Positions 9,522-23,136 of a DNA stretch of 64,000 nucleotides are shown here, in pieces. This DNA is from Xenopus tropicalis (taxonomy: Eukaryota > Chordata > Amphibia > Anura > Pipidae), in NCBI RefSeq assembly GCF_000004195.4, contig NC_030684.2:66523892-66587891 (forward strand), in the 5' to 3' direction. The notes beneath the pieces are model-generated. The model searched no databases and was not told the DNA's origin. It saw only the letters and a program-made list of their open reading frames with translations. How positions within the stretch are numbered: the stretch's first letter is position 1; every line of letters starts with the position of its first letter. A program made the position numbers and the translations under genes.

Positions 9522-10451
9522 TGTATATGAACTTACAGAAGTAAGATGGAGCAGTGGGAAGACTGAATACTAAAGTTACAGAACAAAAACTAGGGTGTAA
9601 AATTGGAGATGAAATACTTAACATTTAGGAGTAAGAAGCTAAGTTTAAAAAGTAAGTTTATATTATGCCTAGCAAGGAATCAGGAAACTGCTATATACAC
9701 AAAGCCTTTGGATGAGGTTTACAGTTGAGAACACTTTAATCATATTGTTTTAACTGTGATTATATGGCCACAATTCTGGAAGTCAAGTGAAACCTTTATA
9801 CTGCCAAAGTTCTCCCAGCAACTCCATTTCCATAAAACACTGATATAGATAACAGATATATCATTGAAGAGCTATTCATTTTAATTATATCATATCACAA
9901 AATATGCATCAGTTATTTGTTTGCATTTGTAAACCTGACTGATATCAAGTAGATTCCAGGAACAAGCAAAGGGTGTATTTGGTGGAACATGATGATGCCT
10001 ACTTAATGGGTTAGTCAATTCTTATTATATGGGTGATGAGTAATACGCCTGCCTCATATTATTGACCCAAACATCCGGAGACAGAAGAAGCTATTTTATT
10101 CTGAACATGCTGTTTGTCAGCCTCATGCATCTGGTAAGTATCAGGGATAAATATATGTGACCTTGCTGCAGACTGAAAGGTAATAAATTTGAACTCAGAA
10201 CAAACAATTATTGATGGTTTGTGTATGGAAGAAAATCATGGGCATGCTCACCTACCACGAAACTCCTCTCTTTTAGACTTACCAACCTTTACCACATAGC
10301 TTTTGGAATGATGTCATGAGTAAAGTCAATGACTGCCCTTAATCATTGGCTCCTCTGTATGGAGTCACAAAACTCTTATTTACCATACAGACATAGCACC
10401 ATCATTGTTTTCCTGTACCTGTTTAACTTAAAAATAAACACATCAAATCAG
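9522..10451. other. Non-coding DNA
   Basis: No gene, RNA or repeat boundary is recognised. Confidence 0.5.
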
Positions 10452-10453
10452 TA

Positions 10454-10767
10454 CAGGTATAGGACCCGTTATCCAAAATGCTCGGGACCAAGGGTCTTTC
10501 CGTAATTTAGATCTCCATACCTTAAGTCTAAAAAAAAATCAATACAACATTAATTAAACCCAATAAGATTGTTTTGCATCCAATAAGGATTAAATATATC
10601 TTAGTTGGGATCAAGTACAAGGTACTGTTTTATTACTACAGAGAAAAAGGAAGGAAAGTTTTTTAAATTATGAATTATTTGATTAAAATGGAGTCTATGG
10701 GAGACGGGCTTTCCGTAATTTGTAGCTTTCTGTATAACAGGTTTCCGGATAAGGGATCCCATACTTG
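10454..10767 (-). repeat. TA-flanked 'CAGGTATGGGATCCC' element, copy 2, reverse orientation
   Basis: It starts CAGGTATAGGACCCG and ends GGGATCCCATACTTG, with TA on both sides. The interior matches copy 6 at 61603 closely in the same orientation. Confidence 0.7.
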
Positions 10768-10769
10768 TA

Positions 10770-11989
10770 TATACTGTATAGATTGGGGTTTCATGCTTTT
10801 GATATTAGTTTTTTTTCTCTCCTATACAGTATAATGTTTGAGATTATATTTTATTTCTGTGATTAATATATGGTATAGACAAGTTATATGTGTCACATGT
10901 TCTAGCCTTGTCTTGAAGGTTGCAGTAAGTGCATTGCACTCACAGCCCATTTGATTTAAGCCCAATGTCAGGCACATGTGTCGAGCTGATTCAAAGCCCA
11001 GTGTCAGACAAGTACTGTTAGCTAGATTTCAGTCACACCTAATAGACAACTTCACAGTTACTTAGAAACAAACTTGGGACACAGTTAAGTAACATGGACA
11101 AACAAATGCCTCAAAGCAAAATAGTGAGTGAGATCCAGTGAATTCAGCACTGAAATGAAAAGCCTCTTCATAAGCTGAATTATACATAATGGCATACACT
11201 GAATGTTTTTAGTATTACAGTATTTAGCTTGTTCTAACCTGATAAGCAGCTTGTGACATTATTTAGTAATGCTCTTTGCTCACAAACCCTGTTTTGCAAT
11301 CTTAATAGGTTACTGAATACAGTTTTTTATTTTCTGGGTTTATGGTCATTTAGAAGAACGCAGCACTAACAGCAAAGGACTTATCCTTAACCCAATAATA
11401 CTATAAAAGTGTTTTGTGTAGTAAATAAATGGAAATAATGGAAATAAAGTACAGCGCCAAATTATTTTTTTACATACATACCAGAACCCATTTCTATGCA
11501 AAGCACTGTGGTCTTCCGAAAAATGTGGTACCCAGTGCAAAATATCATTCACCGAAGAATAAATATGTAAGCAATGACTTCAACACTGATGTCATTACCC
11601 AAAATAATCAATAACGCTTGAAGAATTTCTGGCTAGCAGGACGCTACCTTGACCTGTTACATCTGCTGATATGCTGCTTACAGACCAAAAGGTATTCTAT
11701 TCTTTCTTTATTGTACAACTAAGCATTTAAAAGAAGCTTAAAGGCTTCTGACAAAAAAGTTAAAGAGACGAATAACATGCAAGCTATAAACTACATTAAA
11801 AAGCAAAGAGATGCAGAATATCCCTAAATTATAAGCAATGTTTTATTATTATTATTATAGCCTTGTTGTCATTTTGATTTTTTTTGTGAAGTGTTCCTGT
11901 CCTGTGGGTTGTCAGTCATGGAAGAATTACTTGAGGTGTAGTTTCCTGAAAAGTTCTTCTATTTCATTTTAGTGTTTGACACAATAAAT
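10770..11989. other. Non-coding DNA
   Basis: No supported gene or repeat is seen. Confidence 0.5.
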
Positions 11990-13066
11990 TACATACCAAC
12001 ATATATCAAAAACCCACAGACAAACCATCCTACCAGACGTATGACAGCTTCCACCAGAACCAAACTAAACATGCCATTATCTATAGCCAGACATTACGCT
12101 ACCACCAAATCTGTTCTGAAAGGGATCAACGCCTTGTAACCCTCAGAAAAGACACAGAGGCTACAACCCAAGAATTGTAGTCCACAATATACACCAAGCG
12201 ACCATGGTCTCCAGAAGCCAACTACTAAAATACAAACAGAAAACAAGATAAAAACAGGTCCCACCTTTCACAACCTACAAAACATAGTAAAAGGCCCTTG
12301 CTAAATGATATATTTTTGGATCCACCTCTTCTGGGATTCAGACAATCTCCAAACTTAAGGAGACTTATTATAACAAGTTCCCGTTCAGGACCCACCAGCA
12401 ATGGAACCCACTCATGTGGAAGAAAAAGATGCAAGACATGCCCACACATCCTCTCGACATTTAAAGTGCCAATTCCTGGCACACTAGGGGAATACAATTT
12501 CCATGGCCACTGCACTTGCTCATCCAGCACAATGTGGTTTACGCAAAAACATGCACAAAATGTCCAAAAGGAGGCATTTACACTACAAAGCCATAGAAAA
12601 AGGATCAGTCGACACCATTTTACAATAAACAATAAAAAACTCGACACACCAGTAGGTAAACTTCTTAATAGCCCCCACCACAGCCTGGGTAACTTTAAAA
12701 TTTCTCTTATCAAAGGCAATTTCAAAACAGAAAATGACCGAAAAGTGTGGGAATACAAACTTATGCAAACTTTCAAGTCTGGAGGCAGGACTGAATTTAG
12801 GCCATGGATGTATCTGTGTAGACAACAAACTATTACATTAATCTGTAATCTATTTCACCTCTTAGGTCTAATTCATGCCTGGTCTGGACTCCTTTACATA
12901 GCCAGCCTCCCCATATGTCTGTCTTCTTGCAGTCCACATTATGCTTATGTGTTTTTTCTTTTGTTATTAATGTATACAAAATGCTGTATATATGTCAAAG
13001 CCATCATAGCTTCTTTGTAATCAGCTTTAAAGAAGGAACTGAAATGTTCTGAACGCTTGTTGTGAT
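11990..13066 (+). pseudogene. Decayed Penelope-like retroelement, 3' part with GIY-YIG endonuclease region
   Basis: In one frame (from 12022) an IIYSQTLRYHQICSE-type stretch appears, then after two stops PLLGFRQSPNLRRLI, then a Cys-rich part and finally HHSLGNFKISLIKGNF and NDRKVWEYKLMQTF. This order of motifs is that of the thumb/linker and endonuclease region of Penelope-like elements. The GIY-like motif itself (VVYAKTCTKCPKGGIYT, 12534-12581) is in another frame, so at least two frameshifts are present. The reverse transcriptase core is missing. The end (13023-13066) contains a degenerate hammerhead-like string similar to the one at 38604. The copy is dead. Confidence 0.7.
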
Positions 13067-15231
13067 TATCATCCTAGTTAGCCTTTACACCACTTTTGTT
13101 ATGATTCATATGAAAAGTCCTACTCCATAAATTTTTCAACTGGCTAACACAGTACAAAACACTTTATCAGGATACATTTTGGGTCAAAGACTGTGTGTAC
13201 CACTGAATTTTGTTCATTACACATACAATATCATTTTTCTATTTCTAGCTTCACGAATACCTCTAGATAAAAAAAAAAATATGCTCAAGTACCAAGAAAG
13301 TATCATTTTTGATCACACTAGCATTCATTTTTACACAGCGGTATTTCCTTCCATATTGTTATCTTTATGTACCCTGCCCTTTGTTTGAGAAGGGTGTAGG
13401 TTAAGCACTATATTGTACCTTATATTGTGTTATATTTGTACAGCATAGAAGCACGCACTAGGGGAAAGTTCACAGATAGACTGCAAACAGTGGCAGTGCA
13501 CATAAGCTCAGTGACATTACATAAAGGCAAATAAAACAATATGCACAATATTGCATTATTGTACCCTTATTACATTCCAGGCCTATATCAAAGCTTCCAC
13601 CAAATAACATTTCTTTGTTATCATAAAATGTCATGTGTTTATGGTTTTAACTCCCAATGCCTTCTTTTAGAAAGTGGGTGGCTGACAAGGTTTGGGGTTG
13701 GCAGATTGAAGATTATAGTGAGTAGAATAGAAAATGTATGGAAAGATAGGCAAAGCGCATGGCAGCTCCAAGGGAAGTCTGAAAGTGGTACAGCATGTTA
13801 ATTGTATAGGATAGAGAGGATAGAGAGGGCTACATGTGCAGAGCTAGGAGTAAATGGGCTTGGAAAAGTATATATACCATGGACAGAAAACAAGGGTGTG
13901 TCTGGAGAGGAGTTGACTAAAATGAATTGTGGGTCTGCATGTATCTGCTAGTGTCAGTGTGATGTGTTTGTTTGTTGACTGGATTGTGGTAATTTGTTGT
14001 TTTTTTCTTACATTTCTCAGATTTAAATTTAGAGGAGGGCTACCACCATTACTGACAATGTTCTGATCAGACTGTGGGAAATTTGCCCTTTTAAATTCCC
14101 CACTCACCTGTATACCTGCGCATATGTATTGTGTTCCAGGGTCTTAGGAGAGTGCCTCTGGTTACGTTTTTCTAGCATATTTGCTTGCCATTGGTCACAC
14201 TCTTCGCTTCCCATCTCTCCATAATCCTATCGGCTCCCAGTTGTCAGTTTCTCCGATCAGTCAGCACTTCTGCTTAATTTTTTGGTGTCTCCCTGTTTAA
14301 TGTGAAAGCAACTTTTTTCTCTCCACACATTGCCTGCTTCCTACTCTGTCCAATCTGTCCAGCAAATCCCTCCCGTCAACCAGGTTACACTATCAGTGTA
14401 TAACTATGGTCGTTGCATGTTATTTATAGTTAGTTTCTTTCATTGTAATCTTTTACAAAAGATGCAGGCATGTTATATTGCGCAAAAAGCCTTATTACTA
14501 TAAATATTTGTGTATAATAATATGTGCAAGGGCTATCACACTGCTTACTTTGCCAAGGTTAAATGCAATGTCATTGATACAGTTTAATGAAATAGTTGCA
14601 TTTGCTAAGTAGAATGTCTCATTAATAATGAAAACGTACCCAAACACACTCTATTTTCAGTCTACTACATATATTTTTATATCTTCTACATATCTTCTGT
14701 TATTTCTATCAAAATGATTTGACTTCATGGCATATCACGTGTGGGGGAGACAAATGATCTCATCTGTTGATATTTGGAGATAGGAATCAAGGAAAGTTTT
14801 ATAAACAGGTCAAACAGGTCAACACCTAGAATCAACTGGAAGCACAAGTGCAATGACATCTGGGCTCTCCGGTTGCAGAACACATGCAGCTGCTGCCTAT
14901 CACTGCCAAAGAAAACTAAACAATGACATAGTCTTCACCTGTTGTAGTGCTTAGTGGCCACATTAACCCACCCGAAGTGAATGACAGCCACACGTGTAAG
15001 ATGTATAAAAAATGTGGCAGATTTAAAAATACCAAAGAGAGACCAATGATAAATAAAATATGTTGAAAAATTTATTTTACATAACCAGTCGATTAAACAC
15101 TACCCCTTTCAGTACAGTACAGAAGGTAGAAATAAACTGTCCCTTTGTGCCTATTATTATCTCATTGACGACATTTCATATAAGATTATTTTATTTCCAT
15201 ACTTTTTCTCTATATTTTTTACCAAAGCATA
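13067..15231. other. Non-coding DNA
   Basis: No gene is supported. The short open frames have no family resemblance. Confidence 0.5.
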
Positions 15232-15233
15232 TA

Positions 15234-15540
15234 CAGGTATGGGATTAGTTATCTGAAAATCCATTATCCAGAAAGCTCCTATTAACGAGAAGGCCATCTC
15301 CATTATAATCAAATAATTAAATTTTTTTTTTTAATTATTTCCTTTTACCCTGTAGTAATAAAACAGTGCCTTGTACTTGATCTGATCCTAACTAAGATAT
15401 AATTAATCCTTATTGGAGGCAAAACAATACTATAGGGTTTATTTAATGTTTAAATGAATTTTTAGTAGACTCTTAAGTCTTAAGTATGGTGATCCAAATT
15501 ATGGAAATACCCCCTTACCGGAAAACCCAAGGTCTTGAGA
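15234..15540 (+). repeat. TA-flanked 'CAGGTATGGGATCCC' element, copy 3, right end lost
   Basis: The left end CAGGTATGGGATTAG and the inner part up to CCGGAAAACCCAAGGTC match the family, but the terminal CCCATACCTG is absent. Confidence 0.65.
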
Positions 15541-17604
15541 CTGTGCATATTTCTTCAAATGGTGTGCACCCTTTGGACTAGTTTATATATTTTTATACCA
15601 GGAATGGTATTATGAGGTTGCAGCTCCCATCATCAACAATGGACAGAATCCTACAGCAGTATATAAGGATAGAGATGAGCACCCAACCATAAAAAGGCAA
15701 TAAAATATCCCCTCATATAGATAATAAGGATCAAGTGATGTGGTGCATTTTTCTGTCATAGAACTTTTTGCTGACAGCTTATACTCTACTGATATCCTTA
15801 TAATCGGTGCTTAGTGATCATCAGTTTTAATTATAAAATGATATATAATTATAAACTCGGTCAGTTACTGTATATAATAAACTCGGCCTTGTGCTTTTAT
15901 ATGGTCATGGAACGCCTCACTGACTTATAATATCTTTATTCACTATATAATCTTCCCAGAAGCATTAAAGGTTATATATACATGTGCACTGGTCCTTTAT
16001 GATAGCACAGTACAATCATTTATCACACAAAAAACAACACAATGATGAGAAAAGCCAGCTTTATAAAAAGGCAGAAAGACAGGTTCATCAGATAAATTAC
16101 AATTTTTCTTAGGTGATGTGGAGGTTCATAGTATATAGCTGAATCAGCTATTGTCTTGGCAAAAATAATCCATAAAGCGGTTACACTCATCACTAATTCT
16201 TTTTATGGATCACTCTGCAATGAATAGGGCTCCTATAACTTTGAAGCAGAAAACAGGACACCAAAGTTTTATTAAGTGTGTTTAGGCTATAACAGCTCTA
16301 GCTGCTTTTTCTTGCTTGTCACACACTGCAGTAATAGTAAACTATGACCACTGAATATTTTATATTAGGTTTATAAGAAGTCCTGATTCTTTAAAAAAAA
16401 GAAAAAAAAAGTTCAGATTTCCAAAAAGGGCTGCCCCAGGAAAGGTTTAACACAAACAGGCTTGTGCTCCAGAGACAAAGGGAATATCATGCTGCCTAGC
16501 CATTTGTTGAGCTTGAACAGCTGCTTCTTCAGTCCTGAGGATTGAAAGTCAGTGTCTACTTAAATAAGAGACAACTGGTGCTATTATAAACAACAGCAAC
16601 AGATCTGTTCATATTAGAATAATAATGTTTGGAAAAGTAAGAATGTAAAAAATATGGTAGAGAACACAATTATAATTCTACTGTAATTCTACTTTCTATG
16701 GGATGCACACATAAAAGGTTGTAACATAAGCCTTTTAGCGAATATTTCACTTATGTCCGTTATCTATTCATTTCCATCTACCCATGAGCCGGTTGTATTG
16801 CTGATGTTTAGATGTTGTGATTCTGATTGTAACTGCCATTTAACAACCTGCATCATCCAATCAAATAATATCGGCACATCTGCATTTCCATCTGTACAAA
16901 GTTGACAGTTGCAAACTGTTCCATATGGGTTGAATTAATGCACTTTATTGTGGTTCCACAGTTGTTTATTTTATATCACATATTAGGGAATTTGTTTTGT
17001 GTTTTATAGGCTGGCTCCTGGATAGAAATTGTTTCTAGCCCGTATAGCTTAAAGGGTATGGACACAGCTTATTTTTTAACATATCGAAGATAAGGATACA
17101 TGAGTCTTGGAAGCAGGACAGAAGAGAACAGTAGCTGCTTGTGTTCATTATGCTTAAAGGGCTACTTCACCCAAAAAATATTTTTGCATTGTGAAAGAAA
17201 ATGTAATTCTAAGCAACTTTTCAAGATATTCAATATGTTGTTAAAGCTATGTGTATCTTTAATTGCTACTGAAAGCTGTAACTGTCTGGCAGTTTATATT
17301 TTTTGCAAACCGCACTCCTGAAATGATTTGTTAGATATAATGGTACTTTGCCAGCCATAATTTCAAGTGTTTGCCCTTCGAGTGACATCTGTAACTGATT
17401 CTTTAGACACAAGTGTCCTGTGTCTATTGATGCTGGGTACAAAGGGAACCTAGGAGCTACCACCTTGTCAGGAGGAAATGGTAGCTCCAGGAAGGACTAA
17501 GCTGCGCCTACTGCAAGTAGCGCGTTTTGATGCAGATACCTTTGATTAAAAATATTGAGAAGATGTGACTACAACTTAGATGGTTTGGATCCTGAAAAAG
17601 TCTC
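15541..17604. other. Non-coding DNA
   Basis: No gene or clear repeat boundary is seen. Confidence 0.5.
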
Positions 17605-17607
17605 TAA

Positions 17608-17836
17608 GGCTAATGTCCCACGGACAGAATTAGTCACCAACGTTAGATCTCTGCTACCATGTGAGACTAATCGCCTTTTCAATCGGTGACTCCTATTGTA
17701 GCAGAGATCAACTTGGCTTTCCAAAGTTGCATGAAATTGCCTGCATGAGGAAACTTTGCACGACGCGATGCGTAGGCCTTTCTACCACCATAGAGATCTA
17801 TAGCAGGCCACTAACTCGCTCCGTGGGACATTAGCC
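17608..17836. repeat. TAA-flanked MITE, Harbinger-like (GGCTAATGTCCCACGG ends)
   Basis: It has perfect 16-base terminal inverted repeats, GGCTAATGTCCCACGG and CCGTGGGACATTAGCC. TAA at 17605-17607 and 17837-17839 is the target duplication. It is 229 bases and non-coding. Confidence 0.82.
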
Positions 17837-17839
17837 TAA

Positions 17840-20800
17840 AAATGGCATACCTTCATCCAACATCAAATCTGATGTCCTTTCTAAGATAAAAGCTGAAATC
17901 TTGAGCTACAATCTGTAACTTTCCTTTCTAGTAGGAAGCTGGTCAAAGAGCTACTGAGCATGCACCATTGATTTCTGTTGGAGCAGGAGGCAACAAGCAT
18001 GTGTTATAGACAGGTCTTTGACGGGCTTCCTATTCAACGGAGAAAGAAGGCTCAGTATACAAAAGGGGATGGGGCTTTACACTAGCTAAGGAAGCTACTG
18101 ATTTCTCCAGTATGCTTAAAATAAAAAGGGTTACTTATTAGGCCAGGTACACTAGTCTTTCAGTCAGTATAAATAAAATGTATATTAGTGACAGTATTTA
18201 AAAAATGAAAATACTTCTATCAGTAGGTTGGACAGACCACACATAGTGATGAGCGAAAAAATTTACCATGGATAAATTTGCAGGAAGATATGTAAATTGC
18301 CCATTGCAAAGTTTTTTTTACAAAACTGGCACATAGGCAATAAGGACAGAAAAAGAACTATGGAAATGTTAAAAAGTTTCCCTATCAATTCGCCCTGAGT
18401 TCCCAAAAGCGCCCAGTAACAATAACTGCCCATTTATGTTCTCTCTTCTCTGTAATACTGTATATAGCTTCAGTCTATTTGCAATCAAGCATATACAAAG
18501 AAATTATGTACTTATCAAAAATGAGTTTTCACTTTATGAGAAAAAAGGGAACACTTGTGATAACAAAACTGTAAAAACCTTCAGACCAAATTTATGGAAG
18601 TGACAGGTCAGTATTCATGGTAAAAAAAGGGAAGAATAAAAACCCAGACAACTTTTATACACACTAATAAAAACCAAAACCAGGAAGTAGTAGATCGAAA
18701 AGACTAGATATTTATAATGATTTGGTTGCATAAATACAGAGACTTCAGGAATCTCATGAACACAAAACAATAGCTATTATATAATTTAGACTTATAAAGT
18801 GCCAGTGTTCTAATGATATAAAGTGGCATACAATTAAACCTCAAATTTACATATTCTGATTATAATTTTACACCTTTTATGTTTTTTGTAGTCCCAGCAA
18901 TATAAAATGCATAATCTATTCTCTGATTTTAAATTTTCCTGGATTTTTCATTATTTTTCTGGGCCCCTGAAGAACATAAAATTGGGATTCTATTATATTT
19001 GTCATTGGGGAAGGGCTATAACTGAATTTTGCACCAGGGACTAGTTATTACTTTACCATTATTCTTGCTATCATTTCATATCCAATAAATGTGCATCCTG
19101 TATATTGCACTGCTTTGTTTGGTCTACGTTAGTTCTTGCTGTACGTCTGTGGTATTTACTCTGGCAAACAATGAGATACAGCATATAGCACAACCATTTT
19201 GGGTGCAAAAATGTTTAAATAGCGGGTGAGAGGGAGATACAGGATATCATACAGAAAATATGGGGTTAAAGATTATAAAACATTCATGCCATTTTATTAA
19301 AAGTTCTTCTGAACATCAGACCTGTAAACACACTGAGAACTGCCCAGTTTAGCCTGCAAGAGCTAGAGCGTAACAATGGGTACATTAATTTGGTGAGATG
19401 CAAGAATAAACCGAGTTAACACCAGGACTCACAGACTTAAGTGGGATAACAATTCAAGTCAAACTTCTCACTCCTTCTTACTAGTTGTCAAGAGCAAATG
19501 AAGTGCACTGCTTTACTTTTGTACCCTAAAAATACAACTCTAAGCCAGTGTTAAAAATGTGTTTATATTTAAAATTCCCAGTGTAATAAATGTATAGTAA
19601 AAAAATTTACATTGCAAAATCCAAATTTTGTTACCACTACCTACCACCTTTAGTAAATTTCCACAACAGCATATTGCTGCCTACCTAGCTATGTATGCTG
19701 GTGTAAAGTTTGTTACCCTGTTTGACTTTGTCATTGTCAGGTTATGTTCTTTGCAAGAGGTGAGGGGTGGAGATTGAAAGTGACGGGCCAAAGAGTTTAG
19801 TAGTGATTTTTCTTGTTGGGAGCAACAAATGTTAGAAAATCATACATGCAGCCAGAACATTTAAAAAATGTTTAGTTTAAGAGAGCAGTCTAAACTAGTT
19901 TTTAGTATTCAGGAAAAGGAATATCTAATTTTGACTGTTTTTGTTCCTCCCTGCTTCTTTTAAACTTCCATCTCCTTCCTGTTATATAGGAAGAATCTAT
20001 GATGATGAGTTGTTCCATACCCATTATAATGTTCCTTCTAATTTTCCAGGAATAAACACTATTATTTCAGCATCAATCCTCCTATGATAACTTACCAGAT
20101 ATGCTCACAGAATATTTAGGTTACAGAATTAAGAGTTTATTACCATAAATGGTATTTTAACTGTTGTCCACCATACCTCTCCAAACTGTCTGCTCTTTCA
20201 ATTAATTTGCTTCACATTTCTTTCATGACCCTTTATTAACTGTTTAGTGCTTTAGTGTCTCCATATAAAATGTCCAAACTAATGTACAGGTACTCTTCAA
20301 ATGACCAAGTTAGTTCTTCCAATTAACTTAACAGTTAACTATGCCTTCTGCTTTCCTCTTAACATGCACACAAATGTCAGGTTTTTGTCGGCTTTCCAGA
20401 AAATATTCCATCAAAACTTGTCCATTAACTTTGATAGTAACCTTTTCATTCCTACTATAGTCACTTCTTCAAAAGTCAATACACTTTGTAACCAACCTAC
20501 TGTTCTCCCAGAGTATTCACTATGGATATGCAGATGTTGCTCAGTTAGACTGTTATTTCCACAAAGTTTAGCATTAACCACTCATCCCATACAACTGCTT
20601 ACTGGTTAATCTATATCACTTTCCCCAGTACCCCTTCATTTTGGCTGGGATGACATCCAAAAACTTGTGCTAATGTAGCTGAGTAATGTTATTATTTCTA
20701 ATGTTAATAAAGTCTTTGAATTTCAATATAGTACTTATCATCAATTTGTTAAATAGCTATTCAGAAGGCTAGAGGTTGATAGCATAGAGCTGACATGTCA

Positions 20801-21248
20801 CAGGACAGGCATGTTTTCCCCACTGAGATGATTAATTAGGTGGTTGAGTTTAAATGACCTAGCCATTCTAGACAAAAAAGAAATGAAGTAATGATAACTG
20901 AATAAAATAAACAGTGATAACTCCAACTTGTTAGGAAAGTGATTATTCCGGAGTAATGTTTTGTTGGGTAGCTTTAGATTTTCTTATTCCTCATCATCAC
21001 TGAACTAGGTCTGATTAGTATGTCTTTTTAACTGCTTAGCTATTCTATGTATAGTATTCTATGCGCATTTCTGTGTAACAACAGGTGAAGTGCAGCACAG
21101 TATACACCATTGTTTAACAGACTTATCATAGCGTTGAAACTTTACCCCAAAAACCTGTCTAGAAATGGTTGCCCATCTGTTATGCTTAAAGGGACAGTAT
21201 CTTCTTTAACACATGTTCAGTAAATAGGGCTTGTGCTGAACATACTTT
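17840..21248. other. Non-coding DNA
   Basis: No gene is supported. 18243-18410 resembles a degenerate 'GTGATGAGCGAA' repeat of A/T-rich character. The rest shows nothing recognisable. Confidence 0.45.
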
Positions 21249-21486
21249 TACATTACATTACATTAACATTTATTTATAAAGCGCCAACATTTTCCGCAGC
21301 GCTGTACAATAAGTGGGTTACATACATTGGACATACAGAGTAACATATAAAGCAATCAGTAACCGATACAAGAGGTGAAGAGGGCCCTGCCCAAAAGAGC
21401 TTACAATCTACAAGGAGAAATGGTTGAAACACAAGGTGTGGGAATGGGCATGACCAGAGTTGTGAGAGGTGTGGCACAGGGTATTG

Positions 21487-22071
21487 CTAAACTAGATTAG
21501 GGTAAGCTTCTCTGAATAAATATGTTTTTAGAGATCTCTTGAAGGCAGAGAGATTGGGAGAAAGTCTGACAGTTTGTGGGAGTGAATTCCAGAGAAGGGG
21601 AGCAGCCCTTGCAAAGTCTTGAATGCGAGCATGTGAGAAGGGAATGAGAGAGGAGTTGAGGAGCAGGTCAGTAGAGGAGCGTAACAAGCGGGTTGGATGG
21701 TATCTAGAGATGAGTTCAGAGATGTAGGGTGGGGCAGAGTTATGGACTGCTTTAAATGTGGGGGTCATTAGTTTGAATTTTATCGTGGATGGTAGGGGAA
21801 GCCAGTGCAGGGAGGAGCGGTTGGAGAGGTGTATGAGCCTGGCAGCAGTATTCATTATGGACTGGAGAGGGGACAGTCTTTGGAGGGGAAGGCCAATTAA
21901 TAGGGAGTTACAGTAGTCCAGGCGAGATATTATAAGAGAGTGAATAAGAATTTTGGCAGCATCTTGGGTGATAAATGACCGGATTTTGGAGATATTTCTT
22001 AGGTGAAAGTGACATGATAAGTGATTGGATATGAGGGGTGAAGGACAGGGCAGAATCAAGGATAACCCCAA
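21487..22071 (-). pseudogene. L2-type LINE ORF, C-terminal end of the reverse transcriptase polyprotein
   Basis: Motifs in order are IISRLDYCNSLLIGLP, AARLIHLSNRSSLHWLP, PPYISELISRYHPTRLLRSS and APLLWNSLPQTVR, then FKRSLKTYLF at the end. This is the conserved C-terminal block of L2/CR1-group ORF2 proteins. A frameshift near 22010-22030 separates it from the preceding LGVILDSALSF segment. It has no catalytic residues of its own. Confidence 0.75.
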
Positions 22072-22116
22072 GGCAGCGGGCCTGGGAAGATGGGGTGATG
22101 GTAGAATTGTTAACTG

Positions 22117-23136
22117 TTATAGATACCTGTTATAGACAGAGGTAGCCTGATTAGGACAAGAGACAGTTAGGATGTTAGAATGAAGAGAGTCAAAGAAAGA
22201 AGAAAGGTGTGACGTGTTTAGGTCTCGGTATGTGTATGTTTGGGGGACAGCAGAGGGTGTAGAGGGAGTTAGCGAGAGTTGAAATGTGAGCAGATTGTGA
22301 TCAGAGAGGGGGAAAGGGGAGTTAGTGAAGTTGGAGGTAGAACAACATTTTGTAAATATAAGATCCAGGGAGTTTCCATTAGAGTGAGAGTCAGAACACA
22401 GAGATAACCCAAAGTAGGATGTTAGTGAAAGGAGTTTAGAGGCAGCAGGGGCAGTAGGATTGTTAACAGGTATGTTAAAGTCACCTAGTACAATGGATGG
22501 GGAGTCAGAGGAAAGGAAGTAAGGAAGCCAGGCAGAAAAGTTGTCAAAGAATTGTGAGGTCTGTCCAGGAGGTCGGTATATGACCGCAATGCGAAGTGAA
22601 ACAGGGGAGAAGAGCCCAATAGAGTGAACCTCAAATGAGGAAAATGAAAGAGAAGGTGGAAGGGCTTTAAATGAATAGTGGGGGGAGAGAAGGAGCCCTA
22701 CCCCACCCCCTGCCCTGTTTCCAGGTCTGGGAGTGTGAGTAAGGTGTAGCCCCCCAAAGGATAGAGCAGTAGGTGAGGCAGTGTCAGTAGGGGAAAGCCA
22801 GGTCTCAGTTATTGCAAACAAGTTAAGTGATTTAGCGATGAAAAGGTCATGGATGGAGGTGAGTTTGTTGCAGACGGAGCGGGAATTCCAGAGGGCACAG
22901 GAAATGTGAATAGAGGCTTTGGGTATAGGGGTAAGGGTCCTGTACTTCAAAGGGGTACAAGGTGGGTTTGGTGAACGTGTCCCTAACAGAACAGGGATGG
23001 GGTAAGGGCCGGGGTTGGGGGAAATGTCACCAGCAGCAAGTAACAGGAAGGAGAGGAATGTAAGGTGAGAGCGGGATTTGTATGTTTTTGTTTTATGTGA
23101 GGAGAAAGAGTTAACTGGGGTTATGGAGCAGAGCAA
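22117..23136 (-). pseudogene. L2-type LINE ORF, endonuclease part with N-terminal 2A-like motif
   Basis: This is a 339-residue open frame. Residues 36-44 read GDISPNPGP, which fits the 2A ribosome-skipping consensus at D, I, N, P, G, P but has Ser in place of the usual Glu. A hydrophobic stretch (FLSFLLLAA) precedes it, as in known 2A sites. Then comes an apurinic-endonuclease domain: WNSRSV (Asn84), TETWL (Glu111), LGDFN (Asp219, Asn221) and SDHN (Asp279, His280). The catalytic set looks complete. The frame stops at the edge of the deletion that removed the reverse-transcriptase core. Confidence 0.75.

Noticed and set aside
9213..9573. Open frames rich in Tyr-Leu-Ser-Ile
   Set aside because: They are the direct translation of an ATCT microsatellite.
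12225..12776. A 183-codon frame on the - strand
   Set aside because: It is antisense to the Penelope-like remnant and has no resemblance to a protein family.
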